Below are positions 10,142-20,965 of a DNA stretch of 64,000 nucleotides, piece by piece. Numbering within the stretch: position 1 is the stretch's first letter; each line of letters starts with the position of its first letter. The stretch is from contig NZ_CP127389.1 of the NCBI RefSeq assembly GCF_030271835.1, forward strand, positions 3,260,001 through 3,324,000, in the 5' to 3' direction. This DNA comes from Proteus appendicitidis. Lineage in GTDB: Bacteria; Pseudomonadota; Gammaproteobacteria; Enterobacterales; Enterobacteriaceae. Below the pieces are notes generated by a model. It was given only the letters and a program-made list of their open reading frames with translations. It did not search any database and was not told where the DNA came from. The position numbers and the translations under genes are program-made.

Positions 10142-11335
10142 TTATACAAATTGAGTGATTATCTGATGAGTTTCTAATCTTGCTAATTTATCAATTTCTA
10201 GGACATCATTAATGCTTTGAGGCTCTGATAAGTCAAAATGTTCAACAACTTTGCGATTAATTTTAGCAATATCAGTAAATTTCACTTTTTCGTGTAAAAA
10301 TGCATCAACAACTACTTCATTAGCTGCATTTAACACTGTGGTTGCCGCTTGTCCACGTTTTGATGCTTCAATAGCAAGTGCTAAACAAGGGTAACGTTGA
10401 TAATCTGGACGAATAAACTCGAGAGATTGAATCTCAAAGAAATCTAATGCTTTTGCACCAGATTGAGTGCGATGAGGATAAGCCATTGAGTATGCAATTG
10501 GTGTTCTCATATCTGGCTCACCAATTTGAGCAATAATACTGCCATCACGATAGCGAACCATTGAGTGAATGACAGATTGTGGATGAATAATAACTTCCAT
10601 TTCTTCTTCAGAAGCATTAAAGAAATAACGAGCTTCAATATACTCAAGCCCTTTATTCATCATTGTTGCAGAATCAACCGAAATTTTACGCCCCATAGAC
10701 CAATTTGGATGCGCACATGCTTGATCTGGCGTCATTGCTTCCAGTGCTTCTAATGGCGTATAACGAAATGGTCCGCCAGAGCCTGTTAACAAAATGCTTG
10801 TTACACCTTCATTGGCTAAAGATGCATGACCTAGGTTTTCTTGAATTGCTTTAGGTAAGCTTTGATAAATTGCATTATGTTCGCTATCAATGGGTAAAAT
10901 TGTCGCGCCATATTTAGCCACCGCATCAAAGAAAAGACGCCCACTCGTTATCAGTGATTCTTTATTTGCTAACAGAATTCTTTTGCCTTTTTCAATAGCT
11001 GCAAGTGTCGGTTTTAATCCCGCAACACCAGTGATAGCAGACATAACTTGATCAGCTTCATCAAGAGCCGCAATTTCATTGATCGCATGAGAGCCAGATA
11101 GAATTTCTGTTTTACAAGATGTATTAGCGAGTAACTGCTTAAGTTGGATTGCACTTTTTTCATCAGACATCACAGCATATTTAGGCTGGAAAGCAAGGCA
11201 CTGCTGCGCCATTTTGTCTGCATTTTTTCCTGCGGCTAGAGCAAGGACTTGATACTCATCAGGATTATTTTCAATTACGGAAAGAGTGCTAGTTCCGATA
11301 GACCCTGTGGAGCCTAATATAGTTATTTGTTTCAT
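10142..11335 (-). CDS. dxr: 1-deoxy-D-xylulose 5-phosphate reductoisomerase
   Basis: Dxr (IspC) converts DXP to 2-C-methylerythritol 4-phosphate with NADPH, the committed step of the non-mevalonate isoprenoid pathway and the target of fosmidomycin. The 397 residues (E. coli 398) start with the NADPH-binding [11 protein letters not shown] (8-18). LANKESL (near 123), the metal-binding DSEHNAI (near 150) and the NKGLE motif (near 228) are in order. It feeds the downstream uppS. It is a single gene flanked by two spacers of about 190-230 bp. Confidence 0.97.
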   Translation of the reverse strand: MKQITILGSTGSIGTSTLSVIENNPDEYQVLALAAGKNADKMAQQCLAFQPKYAVMSDEKSAIQLKQLLANTSCKTEILSGSHAINEIAALDEADQVMSAITGVAGLKPTLAAIEKGKRILLANKESLITSGRLFFDAVAKYGATILPIDSEHNAIYQSLPKAIQENLGHASLANEGVTSILLTGSGGPFRYTPLEALEAMTPDQACAHPNWSMGRKISVDSATMMNKGLEYIEARYFFNASEEEMEVIIHPQSVIHSMVRYRDGSIIAQIGEPDMRTPIAYSMAYPHRTQSGAKALDFFEIQSLEFIRPDYQRYPCLALAIEASKRGQAATTVLNAANEVVVDAFLHEKVKFTDIAKINRKVVEHFDLSEPQSINDVLEIDKLARLETHQIITQFV

Positions 11336-11483
11336 TTATTAATCAATCAGTATGTCTACAACGTTTTAATTAAAGAGAATTATATCAGTATGGCAAGGTA
11401 AATGAGGATTAAAGATGAAAACTTTAATAAATAATGTGACAAAAGAAGGTATTAAGCACGAATTTTCAAATAAATAATTAAAA

Positions 11484-11509
11484 ATAATGCCGCTAAAAAG
11501 CGGCATTAT
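11484..11509 (-). terminator. Rho-independent terminator after frr
   Basis: An 11-bp perfect stem (ATAATGCCGCT/AGCGGCATTAT) with a 4-base loop, followed on the minus strand by TTTTAATTATTT. It lies 18 bp past the frr stop and separates frr from dxr. Confidence 0.85.
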
Positions 11510-11527
11510 CGAAAAAAGATATAAAAA

Positions 11528-12085
11528 TTAGAATTCCATTAACTCTGCTTCTTTCAGCGCTAATGCATCATCAATTTTTTTAATGAACATATCAGTTAAC
11601 TTCTGAATGTCATCTTGTGAACGGCGTTCATCATCTTCGCTGATTTCTTTATCTTTCAGTAATGCTTTTACTTTATCGTTAGCATCACGACGGATATTAC
11701 GAACAGAAACGCGACCTTGTTCTGCATCACCACGAACAACTTTGATTAGATCTTTACGACGTTCTTCAGTTAATGGAGGCAGTGGAACACGGATAATGGT
11801 GCCAGCAGATGAAGGATTTAAGCCTAAATCTGATGCCATAATCGCTTTTTCAACAGCCGGTGCTAAAGTACGGTCGAATACAGTGATTGCCAGTGTACGG
11901 CCATCTTCTGCGACAACGTTAGCAACTTGGTTTAATGGCGTTGGCGCTCCGTAGTATTCAACTACAATGCCATCTAAAAGGCTAGGAGACGCACGACCAG
12001 TACGAACTTTATTAATCTGGCTTTTTAGTGCTTCAACGCTTTTATCCATGCGTTCTTGAGCATCTTTTTTGATTTCATTAATCAC
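11528..12085 (-). CDS. frr: Ribosome recycling factor
   Basis: RRF works with EF-G to split the post-termination ribosome. I place the start at the GTG 12083-12085, giving [20 protein letters not shown] and 185 residues, exactly the E. coli length; a longer in-frame reading would add 16 unconserved residues. The purine-rich AAGGG about 8 bp upstream supports this. Conserved stretches include [23 protein letters not shown], the [14 protein letters not shown] hinge, and [13 protein letters not shown]. It sits between pyrH and dxr and ends in a strong terminator. Confidence 0.95.
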   Translation of the reverse strand: MINEIKKDAQERMDKSVEALKSQINKVRTGRASPSLLDGIVVEYYGAPTPLNQVANVVAEDGRTLAITVFDRTLAPAVEKAIMASDLGLNPSSAGTIIRVPLPPLTEERRKDLIKVVRGDAEQGRVSVRNIRRDANDKVKALLKDKEISEDDERRSQDDIQKLTDMFIKKIDDALALKEAELMEF

Positions 12086-12196
12086 GTTATAAACCCTTGG
12101 GAACTGGTTATCTTCCAGTCGATATGAAATCATACCGACATAAATGAATTGGCGTACCTAGATGTTAACGCCAAATTATACCGTTGTCTCTGTGTA

Positions 12197-12925
12197 TTAA
12201 GCGTGAGAAATCAAAGTTCCTTCACTTTCACCCATTACAACCCGACGTAATGCACCCGGTTTATTCATATTGAATACGCGGATAGGTAAATTATGATCTC
12301 GGGCTAATGTGAATGCAGCAAGATCCATGACTTTCAATTCACGTTCTAATACATCCTGATAAGTCAGCGTTTCATAAAGTACTGCATCAGGATCTTTGGT
12401 TGGATCGGCAGAATAAACGCCGTCCACTTTCGTTGCTTTTAATACAACGTCAGCTTCAATTTCAATACCGCGTAAGCACGCAGCTGAATCGGTAGTAAAG
12501 AATGGGTTACCTGTACCAGCCGAGAAAATAACGACTCGACCGTGACGTAATAAGCTAATTGCTTCTGCCCAACTATAGTTATCGCAGACACCATTCAGTG
12601 GAAATGCAGACATAAGGCGTGCGTTTACATAAGCACGGTGCAATGAATCACGCATTGCTAAACCATTCATTACTGTCGCGAGCATTCCCATGTGGTCACC
12701 CACAACACGGTTCATACCTGCCGCAGCAAGACCTGCGCCACGGAACAAGTTACCACCGCCAATTACGACACCGACTTGTATACCTAATTCAACGAGTTCT
12801 TTGATTTCCTGAGCCATGCGATCAAGTACGCTCGCATCGATACCGAAACCTTCTGCGCCTTGCAGGGCTTCGCCACTCAGCTTTAATAAAATTCGCTGAT
12901 ATACAGGTTTTGCATTGGTAGCCAT
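12197..12925 (-). CDS. pyrH: UMP kinase
   Basis: PyrH phosphorylates UMP to UDP in pyrimidine synthesis. It is a hexameric amino-acid-kinase-fold enzyme, activated by GTP and inhibited by UTP. Its 242 residues (E. coli 241) begin with LLKLSGEAL (13-21), then the phosphate-binding GGGNLFRG, the [12 protein letters not shown] nucleotide loop, and [13 protein letters not shown] near residue 165. The order rpsB-tsf-pyrH-frr is that of most bacteria; a terminator lies between tsf and pyrH, and a 111-bp gap precedes frr. Confidence 0.97.
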   Translation of the reverse strand: MATNAKPVYQRILLKLSGEALQGAEGFGIDASVLDRMAQEIKELVELGIQVGVVIGGGNLFRGAGLAAAGMNRVVGDHMGMLATVMNGLAMRDSLHRAYVNARLMSAFPLNGVCDNYSWAEAISLLRHGRVVIFSAGTGNPFFTTDSAACLRGIEIEADVVLKATKVDGVYSADPTKDPDAVLYETLTYQDVLERELKVMDLAAFTLARDHNLPIRVFNMNKPGALRRVVMGESEGTLISHA

Positions 12926-13019
12926 GGTGTTCTGTCCTAAGCAGATTAGTTAATTGGAGGTTTTAGATAGCTTCTCTTTTTAACAAAAAAAAGCAAACAG
13001 CCAGTGGAGATTACAACAA

Positions 13020-13047
13020 AACAGAACCGCCATTAGGCGGTTCTGTT
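13020..13047 (-). terminator. Rho-independent terminator after tsf
   Basis: A 12-bp perfect stem (AACAGAACCGCC/GGCGGTTCTGTT) with loop TAAT, followed on the minus strand by TTGTTGTAA. The T-run is broken, so some read-through to pyrH is possible. Confidence 0.8.
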
Positions 13048-13061
13048 AACGCTAAGCGTTA

Positions 13062-13913
13062 TTATTTGCTCATTGCAGCAACTTCTGCTGCGAAATCAGC
13101 TTCAACTTTCTCAATACCTTCACCAACTTCGAAACGAACGAAGTTGATAACATCAGCATTGTTTTCTTTCAGCAGTTCACCAACAGTTTTGCTTGGGTCC
13201 ATTACGAAATGCTGACCAGTCAGAGAAATCTCACCGGTGAATTTGTTCATGCGACCGATAACCATTTTTTCTGCGATTTCGCGTGGTTTACCTGATTGCA
13301 TTGCGATATCCATCTGAATTTGGTGCTCATGTTCAACAACATCAGCAGGAACATCTTCAGGACGAACATATTCTGGTTTGCTTGCAGCAACGTGCATAGC
13401 AATATGTTTGATCAGCTCTTCGTTAGCGCCTTTAGCTGAAACTAAAACACCGATGCGAGCGCCGTGTAGGTAAGTACCTAATTCTTCAGCTTCTAATACA
13501 GCAACACGACGAATGTTGATGTTTTCACCGATTTTAGCAACTAATGCAGTACGTGCTTCTTCGAATTTAGCTTTCAGAGCATCGATATCATCAGTTTTGT
13601 CTGCTAATACAGTAGCCATAACTTCTTTACCGAAAGCGATGAAACCAGCATCTTTAGCAACGAAGTCTGTTTCACAGTTCAGTTCAACCAGCGCACCGAA
13701 TTTACCATCAGCAGCAACTTCTGCAAGGATGATACCTTCAGCAGCAACACGGCCTGCTTTTTTAGCCGCTTTAGCTTGACCTGATTTACGCATGTTGTCG
13801 ATTGCTAATTCGATATCACCATTAGCTTCAACCAGCGCTTTTTTACATTCCATCATGCCTGCGCCAGTACGTTCACGCAGTTCTTTTACCAATGCAGCGG
13901 TAATTCCAGACAT
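13062..13913 (-). CDS. tsf: Elongation factor Ts
   Basis: EF-Ts is the guanine nucleotide exchange factor that recycles EF-Tu. At 283 residues it has the exact E. coli length. The N-terminal UBA-like domain ([21 protein letters not shown], residues 7-27) and the signature [10 protein letters not shown] (near 79-88) with the D-F residues that enter the EF-Tu pocket are intact. It is cotranscribed with rpsB; a hairpin in the spacer may reduce its expression relative to rpsB. Confidence 0.97.
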   Translation of the reverse strand: MSGITAALVKELRERTGAGMMECKKALVEANGDIELAIDNMRKSGQAKAAKKAGRVAAEGIILAEVAADGKFGALVELNCETDFVAKDAGFIAFGKEVMATVLADKTDDIDALKAKFEEARTALVAKIGENINIRRVAVLEAEELGTYLHGARIGVLVSAKGANEELIKHIAMHVAASKPEYVRPEDVPADVVEHEHQIQMDIAMQSGKPREIAEKMVIGRMNKFTGEISLTGQHFVMDPSKTVGELLKENNADVINFVRFEVGEGIEKVEADFAAEVAAMSK

Positions 13914-13974
13914 TTGTTTCTTCCTCGACTTTTCTATGGGCTAGCCATAGATGTTCTCATAGCAGATGTGTAAA

Positions 13975-13994
13975 GGGGGCCAATTGAGGCCCCC
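13975..13994 (-). terminator. Hairpin (possible attenuator) between rpsB and tsf
   Basis: A 7-bp GC stem (GGGGGCC/GGCCCCC) with a 6-base loop lies 54 bp past the rpsB stop. Only TTT follows it on the minus strand, so partial termination is more likely than full termination. Such a hairpin would let rpsB be expressed above tsf. Confidence 0.6.
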
Positions 13995-14048
13995 TAACCA
14001 ATATATAGCAATACCTGGTTAAATAAGGGCTCTTACGAGCATGCCTTA

Positions 14049-14981
<933 letters not shown>

Positions 14982-15370
14982 CCATAAATAACCTCAAGAA
15001 ACCACCATTACTTATGTTTACCACGGGCTTATTTGGCATAAAAACACATCATTTGAACAAAGAAAAAAGCAAGATTACCGCAATGATGACAAATATTACT
15101 CTAATATCAATTTGCTAGAAAACACCAAATAGAAAAGCGCAATATGTAAAGACAATCAGATTAAGAAGGCGTAATGTTCGTCATTATTCTCGATATCAGA
15201 CAGATTGCACATATCCTCTTTATTGGCACACCTACTTTCTGCTGATATCATAAATGGTAATCAGAATTATTTCTCATCATCATTCATTTAACCTGCAATA
15301 CAAAATATGAATGCAACAAAGTGTGTTATCTAATTCGTATTGTGGCTTTTAATCTAGACGAAGAACTCAA
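14982..15370. other. Non-coding spacer between the divergent rpsB and map
   Basis: About 390 bp without a convincing reading frame or stable hairpin. It must hold the map promoter and the upstream part of the rpsB promoter. I could not single out a strong -35/-10 pair for map. Nothing else is seen. Confidence 0.6.
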
Positions 15371-16168
15371 ATGGCTATTGTAATCAAGACAGAAGAAGAT
15401 ATTCAAAAAATGCGCGTCGCAGGTCGTCTTGCGGCAGAAGTTCTTGAAATTATCGCACCGTTCGTAAAACCTGGCGTAAACACCGCTGAATTAGACCGTA
15501 TTTGCCATGAACATATTGTTAACGCACAACAGGCTATTCCTGCTTGTCTTAACTATCATGGTTTCCCTAAATCAGTTTGTATTTCGGTTAACGATGTTAT
15601 TTGCCACGGCATTCCTAGCGAAGAGAAAATCCTTAAAGATGGCGATATCGTTAATATTGATGTCACTGTCATTAAAGATGGTTTTCATGGCGATACTTCA
15701 AAAATGTTTATCGTAGGTAAACCAACAATACAAGGTGAACGTTTATGCCGTATCACCCAAGAAAGCCTCTACCTTGCCATTAAAATGGTTAAACCGGGTA
15801 TTCGCTTACGTGAGCTTGGCAAAGCAATTCAAAAGTTTGTTGAAGATCATGACTATTCTGTTGTCCGCGAATATTGTGGTCACGGTATTGGTGAAGGCTT
15901 CCATGAAGAACCTCAAGTTTTACACTACGATGCAGATGATAGCGGTGTTGTGCTACAAAAAGGCATGGCATTCACCATTGAGCCAATGGTAAACACAGGT
16001 GATTACCGTATTCGTACAATGAAAGATGGCTGGACTGTTAAAACGAAAGACAGAGGTTGGTCTGCGCAATACGAACATACGTTAGTCGTTACCGATAATG
16101 GCTGTGAAATCATGACATTACGTAAAGAAGAAGAACCGTTTATTTCTGCAGTATTAGTTAACGAATAA
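15371..16168 (+). CDS. map: Methionine aminopeptidase, type I
   Basis: Map removes the initiator methionine from nascent proteins when the second residue is small. The 265 residues (E. coli 264) carry the five dimetal ligands in order: D97 and D108 in NIDVTVIKDGFHGD, the histidine of GHGIGEGFHEEP, the glutamate of FTIEPM, and the glutamate of YEHTL. It is divergent from rpsB, as in E. coli, and has its own terminator downstream. Confidence 0.97.
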   Translation: MAIVIKTEEDIQKMRVAGRLAAEVLEIIAPFVKPGVNTAELDRICHEHIVNAQQAIPACLNYHGFPKSVCISVNDVICHGIPSEEKILKDGDIVNIDVTVIKDGFHGDTSKMFIVGKPTIQGERLCRITQESLYLAIKMVKPGIRLRELGKAIQKFVEDHDYSVVREYCGHGIGEGFHEEPQVLHYDADDSGVVLQKGMAFTIEPMVNTGDYRIRTMKDGWTVKTKDRGWSAQYEHTLVVTDNGCEIMTLRKEEEPFISAVLVNE

Positions 16169-16192
16169 ACTTCTTTTTTAGCTAAAAATGTA

Positions 16193-16228
16193 AAAGCGAC
16201 ATATTTTTTCGAGATGTGTCGCTTTTTT
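16193..16228 (+). terminator. Rho-independent terminator after map
   Basis: The stem AAAGCGACA/TGTCGCTTT with an AT-rich loop is followed by a run of T (16223-16229). It separates map from glnD. Confidence 0.85.
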
Positions 16229-16325
16229 TATTTTATTTGCTACGAAACAGCAGAATCACTAGTCAGGTTATCGTTTTAACATTAGTCTTAATGTCATAAG
16301 CAAACATTGAGAAAGAAGACGAACA

Positions 16326-18971
16326 ATGACTCATAAAAACGCATTTCAAACTCCGCCCCCTTCCCCTTTTTTGCTGACAGAAAATACCCAAAATTGTGCT
16401 GAACTTAAGCAATCAATCGAGCAATTTCAGTCTTGGTTAACAGATGCTTTCCATCATGATGTTGATGTCGCTTTATTACTTCAAGCCCGTAGCCATTTCA
16501 TTGATCAACTCTTAACGCAATTGTGGCGCTATACACAACTATCCGATTATCCAGACCTTAGTATCATTGCTGTCGGTGGTTATGGCAGGCAAGAGTTACA
16601 TCCACTTTCTGATATTGATCTTCTCTTTTTAAGTGAGACACCTTTATCACCAGAAGCAGAAGATAAAGTCAGCAAACTCATAACATTACTGTGGGATGTA
16701 CGCCTTGAAATTGGTGCCAGTGTTAGAACAATGGAAGAATGTCTTTTAGAAGGTCTTTCAGATTTAACGGTTGCAACAAACTTACTAGAAGCGCGTCTTA
16801 TTTGTGGGAATAATTCACTTTATCAGCAATTAATTAACCATATTTTTAGCCAAGGGTTTTGGCCATCACCTGATTTTTTTGCTGCAAAAATTGAAGAACA
16901 AAAACAAAGACATCAGCGATATCATAGCACTAGTTATAATCTAGAGCCGGACATTAAAAGTAGCCCTGGTGGACTGCGCGATATTCACACCCTAATTTGG
17001 GTCGCACATCGCCATTTTGGTGCCGCATCAGTGTCTGAAATGGTCAACTTTGGCTTTTTAACACCGGCAGAAGGACAAGAGCTATTAGAGTGCCAATACA
17101 CGCTATGGAAAATTCGTTTTGCTCTCCATCTTGTACTTTCTCGTTATGACAATCGCCTATTGTTTGATAGACAACTCAGCGTTGCTCAACTTTTAAATTA
17201 TGAAGGTGAAGGCAATCAGCCCGTTGAAAAAATGATGAAGGATTATTATCGCGTAACTCGTCGCGTGAGTGAGTTAAACGATATGTTACTTCAACTCTTT
17301 GACGAAGCTATTCTTGCTCTGCAACCTAATGTAAAACCACGACCTTTAGACAATGAATTTCAACTAAGAGGCTCCTTAATTGATGTTGTTGATGACAGTT
17401 GCTTCCTTGATGATCCTATCGCTATTATGCGCCTCTTTTTACGTATGGCAGAACATAAAGAGATCACAGGAATTTATTCAACAACTCTCCGCCATTTACG
17501 TTACGCTCGTCGGCATTTAGTTCAGCCGTTATGTGAGTACCCACTAGCTCGTCAAGTTTTTATGCAGATCTTGCGCCATCCTCGCGCAGTTTCTGGTGCT
17601 TTCGTTCCCATGCACAAACACAGTGTATTAGCGGCTTACTTCCCACAATGGAATAATATTGTGGGTCAAATGCAGTTTGATTTATTCCATGCCTATACCG
17701 TTGATGAACATACCATTCGTGTTTTACAAAAACTTGAAAGTTTTGATTCTTATGAAAACCACGAACAACATCCGCTTTGTGTTGATATTTATCCCAAACT
17801 TCCTCAACTTGAATTACTACGTTTAGCTGCACTTTTTCATGATATTGCCAAAGGTCGCCATGGCGATCACTCCATATTAGGAGCCAAAGATGTTGCTCAT
17901 TTTGCTCAGCAGCATGGCTTAAACCAAAGAGAATCGGCATTAGTTGAATGGCTTGTTAGTCATCACTTACTTATGTCGGTTACAGCGCAACGACGTGATA
18001 TTCAAGATCCTGACATTATTTTTCAGTTTGCATCAGAAGTAAAAAACGAAAGCCGATTACGTTATCTTTTATGCTTAACGGTTGCGGATATCTGCGCAAC
18101 CAATAGCAGCCTATGGAATAGCTGGAAACAGAGCCTATTACGTGAACTTTTTCTATCAACAGAAAACCAGTTACGCCAAGGTATGCACTCTATTCCTGAT
18201 TTACGTGAACGTATTCGCCATCATCGTTTGCAAGCACTAACTATTTTACGAATGGAACAGGTTGATGAAGATAAATTGCAAGCAATTTGGGGACGTTGCC
18301 ATGCTGACTATTTTTTACGACACACTCCCGAACAAATTGCATGGCATGCGCTAGCATTAATTGAGCATAATAGTGCTGAACCTATGGTGTTAATCAGCCA
18401 ACAAACTGAACATGGCGGCACTGAAATCTTTATTTGGTGTGCTGATAGACCTTCCCTTTTTGCATCTGTTGCAGGTGAATTAGATAGACGTAATTTAAGT
18501 ATCCATAACGCTCAAATTTTTACTAACCGCGATAATATGGCGATGGATACCTTTATTGTATTAGAGCCTAATGGTAAACCTTTGGCGATTGATAGATATA
18601 ATGCAATCCGTAACGCACTGATCCAAGTTGTATCAGCCCCTTATAATGCCAATGCAAAAACACGCTCATTACCAGCCAAATTACGTCATTTTGATGTTCC
18701 GACGAAAATTAACTTTATCGCTTCTAACCATAATAAGCGTACTTATATGGAGCTATTTGCACGAGATCGCCCGGGATTATTAGCCATTATAGGTAAAGTT
18801 TTTGCTGATCTTTCACTTTCATTACATGGCGCAAGAATAACCACAATAGGTGAACGTGTTGAGGATTTCTTCGTATTAACCGATAGCGAAAATAATGCGT
18901 TAAACCAAAAAATGAAGGATGAAGTCGTAGAAAGGTTGACAAAAGCCCTCGTTTCAAAGGATAAAATATAG
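16326..18971 (+). CDS. glnD: PII uridylyltransferase / uridylyl-removing enzyme
   Basis: GlnD senses glutamine and adds or removes UMP on the PII proteins GlnB and GlnK, setting the nitrogen status signal. The 881 residues (E. coli 890) contain the nucleotidyltransferase motif GGYGRQEL (84-91) with D96 and D98 of SDIDLL, a central GlnE-like helical domain, the HD-domain motif [13 protein letters not shown] near residue 505 for the UMP-removing activity, and two C-terminal ACT domains (about 700-780 and 810-880) for glutamine binding. It stands alone, 34 bp before dapD. Confidence 0.97.
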   Translation: MTHKNAFQTPPPSPFLLTENTQNCAELKQSIEQFQSWLTDAFHHDVDVALLLQARSHFIDQLLTQLWRYTQLSDYPDLSIIAVGGYGRQELHPLSDIDLLFLSETPLSPEAEDKVSKLITLLWDVRLEIGASVRTMEECLLEGLSDLTVATNLLEARLICGNNSLYQQLINHIFSQGFWPSPDFFAAKIEEQKQRHQRYHSTSYNLEPDIKSSPGGLRDIHTLIWVAHRHFGAASVSEMVNFGFLTPAEGQELLECQYTLWKIRFALHLVLSRYDNRLLFDRQLSVAQLLNYEGEGNQPVEKMMKDYYRVTRRVSELNDMLLQLFDEAILALQPNVKPRPLDNEFQLRGSLIDVVDDSCFLDDPIAIMRLFLRMAEHKEITGIYSTTLRHLRYARRHLVQPLCEYPLARQVFMQILRHPRAVSGAFVPMHKHSVLAAYFPQWNNIVGQMQFDLFHAYTVDEHTIRVLQKLESFDSYENHEQHPLCVDIYPKLPQLELLRLAALFHDIAKGRHGDHSILGAKDVAHFAQQHGLNQRESALVEWLVSHHLLMSVTAQRRDIQDPDIIFQFASEVKNESRLRYLLCLTVADICATNSSLWNSWKQSLLRELFLSTENQLRQGMHSIPDLRERIRHHRLQALTILRMEQVDEDKLQAIWGRCHADYFLRHTPEQIAWHALALIEHNSAEPMVLISQQTEHGGTEIFIWCADRPSLFASVAGELDRRNLSIHNAQIFTNRDNMAMDTFIVLEPNGKPLAIDRYNAIRNALIQVVSAPYNANAKTRSLPAKLRHFDVPTKINFIASNHNKRTYMELFARDRPGLLAIIGKVFADLSLSLHGARITTIGERVEDFFVLTDSENNALNQKMKDEVVERLTKALVSKDKI

Positions 18972-19005
18972 GAACCCACGACAATACATATAGGAAATAC
19001 TATTA

Positions 19006-19830
19006 ATGCAAGCATTACAATCTATTATTGATAACGCCTTCGAACATTGTGCTGATATCACTCCAAATAACGTAGAGCCACATATTCGTGATGCCATTAA
19101 TAGCGTTATTGCACTACTAGACAGCGGAAAAATGCGTGTCGCGGAAAAAATTGACGGTCAGTGGATAACTCATCAATGGTTAAAAAAAGCGGTTCTACTT
19201 TCTTTTCGTATTAATCACAATCAAGTGATAGATGGCAATGAAAGTCGCTATTTTGACAAAGTGCCTATGAAATTCGCTGATTATGACCAAGCACGTTTTG
19301 AAAAAGAAGGTTTTCGTGTTGTTCCTCCCGCAGCAGTTAGACAAGGGGCTTACATCGCTCGCAACACTATTTTAATGCCATCTTATGTCAACATTGGTGC
19401 TTACGTTGATGAAGGTAGCATGGTTGATACATGGGCAACAGTAGGTTCATGCGCTCAGATCGGGAAAAATGTCCATCTCTCTGGTGGTGTTGGTATTGGT
19501 GGCGTTTTAGAACCACTACAAGCAAATCCAACCATTATTGAAGATAATTGCTTTATTGGCGCTCGCTCTGAAATTGTTGAGGGTGTTATTGTCGAAGAAG
19601 GCGCGGTTATTTCAATGGGCGTTTATATTGGTCAAAGTACCAAAATTTATGACAGAGAAACAGGCGAAGTACATTATGGCCGAGTTCCTGCTGGCTCTGT
19701 TGTTGTGTCAGGCAATTTACCTTCTAAAGATGGACGCTACAGTCTTTACTGTGCCGTGATCGTGAAAAAAGTTGACGCAAAAACGCGTGGAAAAGTTGGT
19801 ATTAATGAATTGTTAAGAGCTATCGACTAA
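19006..19830 (+). CDS. dapD: Tetrahydrodipicolinate N-succinyltransferase
   Basis: DapD uses succinyl-CoA to succinylate tetrahydrodipicolinate in the lysine and meso-diaminopimelate pathway. At 274 residues it has the E. coli length. An N-terminal helical domain (1-100) is followed by hexapeptide repeats (about 105-230: [27 protein letters not shown]) and a short C-terminal beta domain. The ribosome binding site TAGGA precedes the ATG. It follows glnD closely and may share its transcript. Confidence 0.97.
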   Translation: MQALQSIIDNAFEHCADITPNNVEPHIRDAINSVIALLDSGKMRVAEKIDGQWITHQWLKKAVLLSFRINHNQVIDGNESRYFDKVPMKFADYDQARFEKEGFRVVPPAAVRQGAYIARNTILMPSYVNIGAYVDEGSMVDTWATVGSCAQIGKNVHLSGGVGIGGVLEPLQANPTIIEDNCFIGARSEIVEGVIVEEGAVISMGVYIGQSTKIYDRETGEVHYGRVPAGSVVVSGNLPSKDGRYSLYCAVIVKKVDAKTRGKVGINELLRAID

Positions 19831-19900
19831 TATAAGAACAGCGGATAGAATTAATTCTGTTCGCTATTCTTTCACTCATCTTTCTATCAGGTGCCAATAT

Positions 19901-20287
19901 ATGTACGATAATTTAAAAAATTTAGGGATCCCGCATCCTGAAGATATTGACCGCTATACTCTACGCCAAGAAGCTAACAACGATATTTTAAAAATCTATT
20001 TTCGCAAAGATAAAGGTGAATTCTTTGCAAAAAGCGTAAAATTTAAATATCCACGCCAACGTAAAACAATTTCTGATGGTCAATCAGGACAAGGTTTTAA
20101 AGAAGTAAATGAAATCAATACTAACTTACGTTATGTTATTGAAGAATTAGATCAAATTTGCCAACAAGATCAAGTAGAAGTCGATTTAAAACACAAGATC
20201 CTAGACGACTTGCGCCACCTTGAGCATGTTGTAGCAAATAAAATTGCTGAGATTGAAGCTGATTTAGAAAAACTGACTCGCCGCTAA
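19901..20287 (+). CDS. yaeH: DUF3461 family protein (YaeH)
   Basis: A 128-residue protein almost the same as E. coli YaeH, which also lies beside dapD. No function is established for the family. It is highly charged, without signal peptide or membrane segment: a compact N-terminal part ([18 protein letters not shown]) and a long C-terminal helix rich in E, K, D and L (about 75-128) that may form a coiled coil. It ends before a bidirectional terminator. Confidence 0.93.
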   Translation: MYDNLKNLGIPHPEDIDRYTLRQEANNDILKIYFRKDKGEFFAKSVKFKYPRQRKTISDGQSGQGFKEVNEINTNLRYVIEELDQICQQDQVEVDLKHKILDDLRHLEHVVANKIAEIEADLEKLTRR

Positions 20288-20326
20288 TAACAAGCCATTT
20301 TAGCTGATACGTATGTCCGTTTTATA

Positions 20327-20375
20327 AAAAGCACCGCTTACTTACTGCATAAAACAGAAATAAGCGGTGTTTTAA
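20327..20375. terminator. Bidirectional terminator between yaeH and yqcA
   Basis: The stem CACCGCTTA (20332-20340) / TAAGCGGTG (20361-20369) has A-rich 5' and T-rich 3' flanks, so it can stop transcripts arriving from yaeH (plus) and yqcA (minus). Confidence 0.8.
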
Positions 20376-20432
20376 AATACATAATATGATCCACTATTTT
20401 ATTAACCAATTAACTATTAAATTATTTTCTAT

Positions 20433-20876
20433 TTAATCTAATAGGTTAACCCAGTTCTCAAGCCACTCGATTGCAAATACTTCTGGCTCCGCGACATCCA
20501 TACCGTCTATTTTTAATATTTCGCCAATACGCTTTGCTTGATGCTCTTGTAACAACTCATCAAATTTCATCCCTGCACCACAAAAATAGTCATAGCTACT
20601 ATCACCTAAGGCAATCAAGCCATAACTTAGGTTTGGCTGATATCCTACGTTATCACGTAGTTCATGAAATAGGGGGGCAATGGTATCAGGTAAATCACCT
20701 TGCCCAGTACTTGACGTTATCACAAGCACTGTTGAATATTTTTCCCAATCTGCGAGTGTACCGTCTTCGTAAACATTAGCTTGATGTTTATGTTCAAGTA
20801 AAATACGCTGTGCCTCTTCAGCAACTGCTAATGCATTACCATAAACTGTACCTACAAAAATGCCGATTTTAGCCAT
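20433..20876 (-). CDS. yqcA: Short-chain flavodoxin YqcA
   Basis: A 147-residue FMN-binding flavodoxin close to E. coli YqcA (149). IGIFVGTVYGNA (4-15) is the phosphate-binding loop; SSTGQGDLPDTI and ALGDSSYDYFC are the two FMN ring-binding loops. The start at 20874-20876 (MAKIGIF) is set by homology; a longer in-frame reading is unconserved. The natural partner is unknown. In E. coli it is the last gene of yqcC-truC-yqcA; here ptsG and an orphan gene lie between, and yqcA has its own promoter. Confidence 0.93.
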   Translation of the reverse strand: MAKIGIFVGTVYGNALAVAEEAQRILLEHKHQANVYEDGTLADWEKYSTVLVITSSTGQGDLPDTIAPLFHELRDNVGYQPNLSYGLIALGDSSYDYFCGAGMKFDELLQEHQAKRIGEILKIDGMDVAEPEVFAIEWLENWVNLLD

Positions 20877-20914
20877 AATGTTTAGCCCACTTAATATTAT
20901 TTGATAATTCACCA

Positions 20915-20961
20915 ACTAAACATCAAACATATAATATTGTCAATTCATTCTCAATGAGAAT
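20915..20961 (-). promoter_or_regulatory. yqcA promoter with upstream 15-bp palindrome
   Basis: A perfect -35 TTGACA (20938-20943) and a -10 TTTAGT (20915-20920) are 17 bp apart on the minus strand. Directly upstream of the -35 lies a perfect palindrome, ATTCTCA-A-TGAGAAT (20947-20961), placed as an operator or activator site would be. Its half sites are in the reverse order of a Fur 7-1-7 box, so I do not call it Fur. Confidence 0.55.
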
Positions 20962-20965
20962 AAAT

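Noticed and set aside
15245..15275. Fur-box-like sequence upstream of map (GGTAATCAGAATTAT)
   Set aside because: Only about 12 of 19 consensus bases match in a very AT-rich spacer, and no iron-related gene is adjacent.
17560..17940. 126-residue open frame on the minus strand within glnD
   Set aside because: It is antisense to the conserved HD domain of glnD and has no ribosome binding site or recognisable sequence.
20947..20961. Fur 7-1-7 box at the yqcA promoter
   Set aside because: The palindrome has the hexamers in the reverse order (ATTCTCA then TGAGAAT); it is kept only as an unassigned palindrome.
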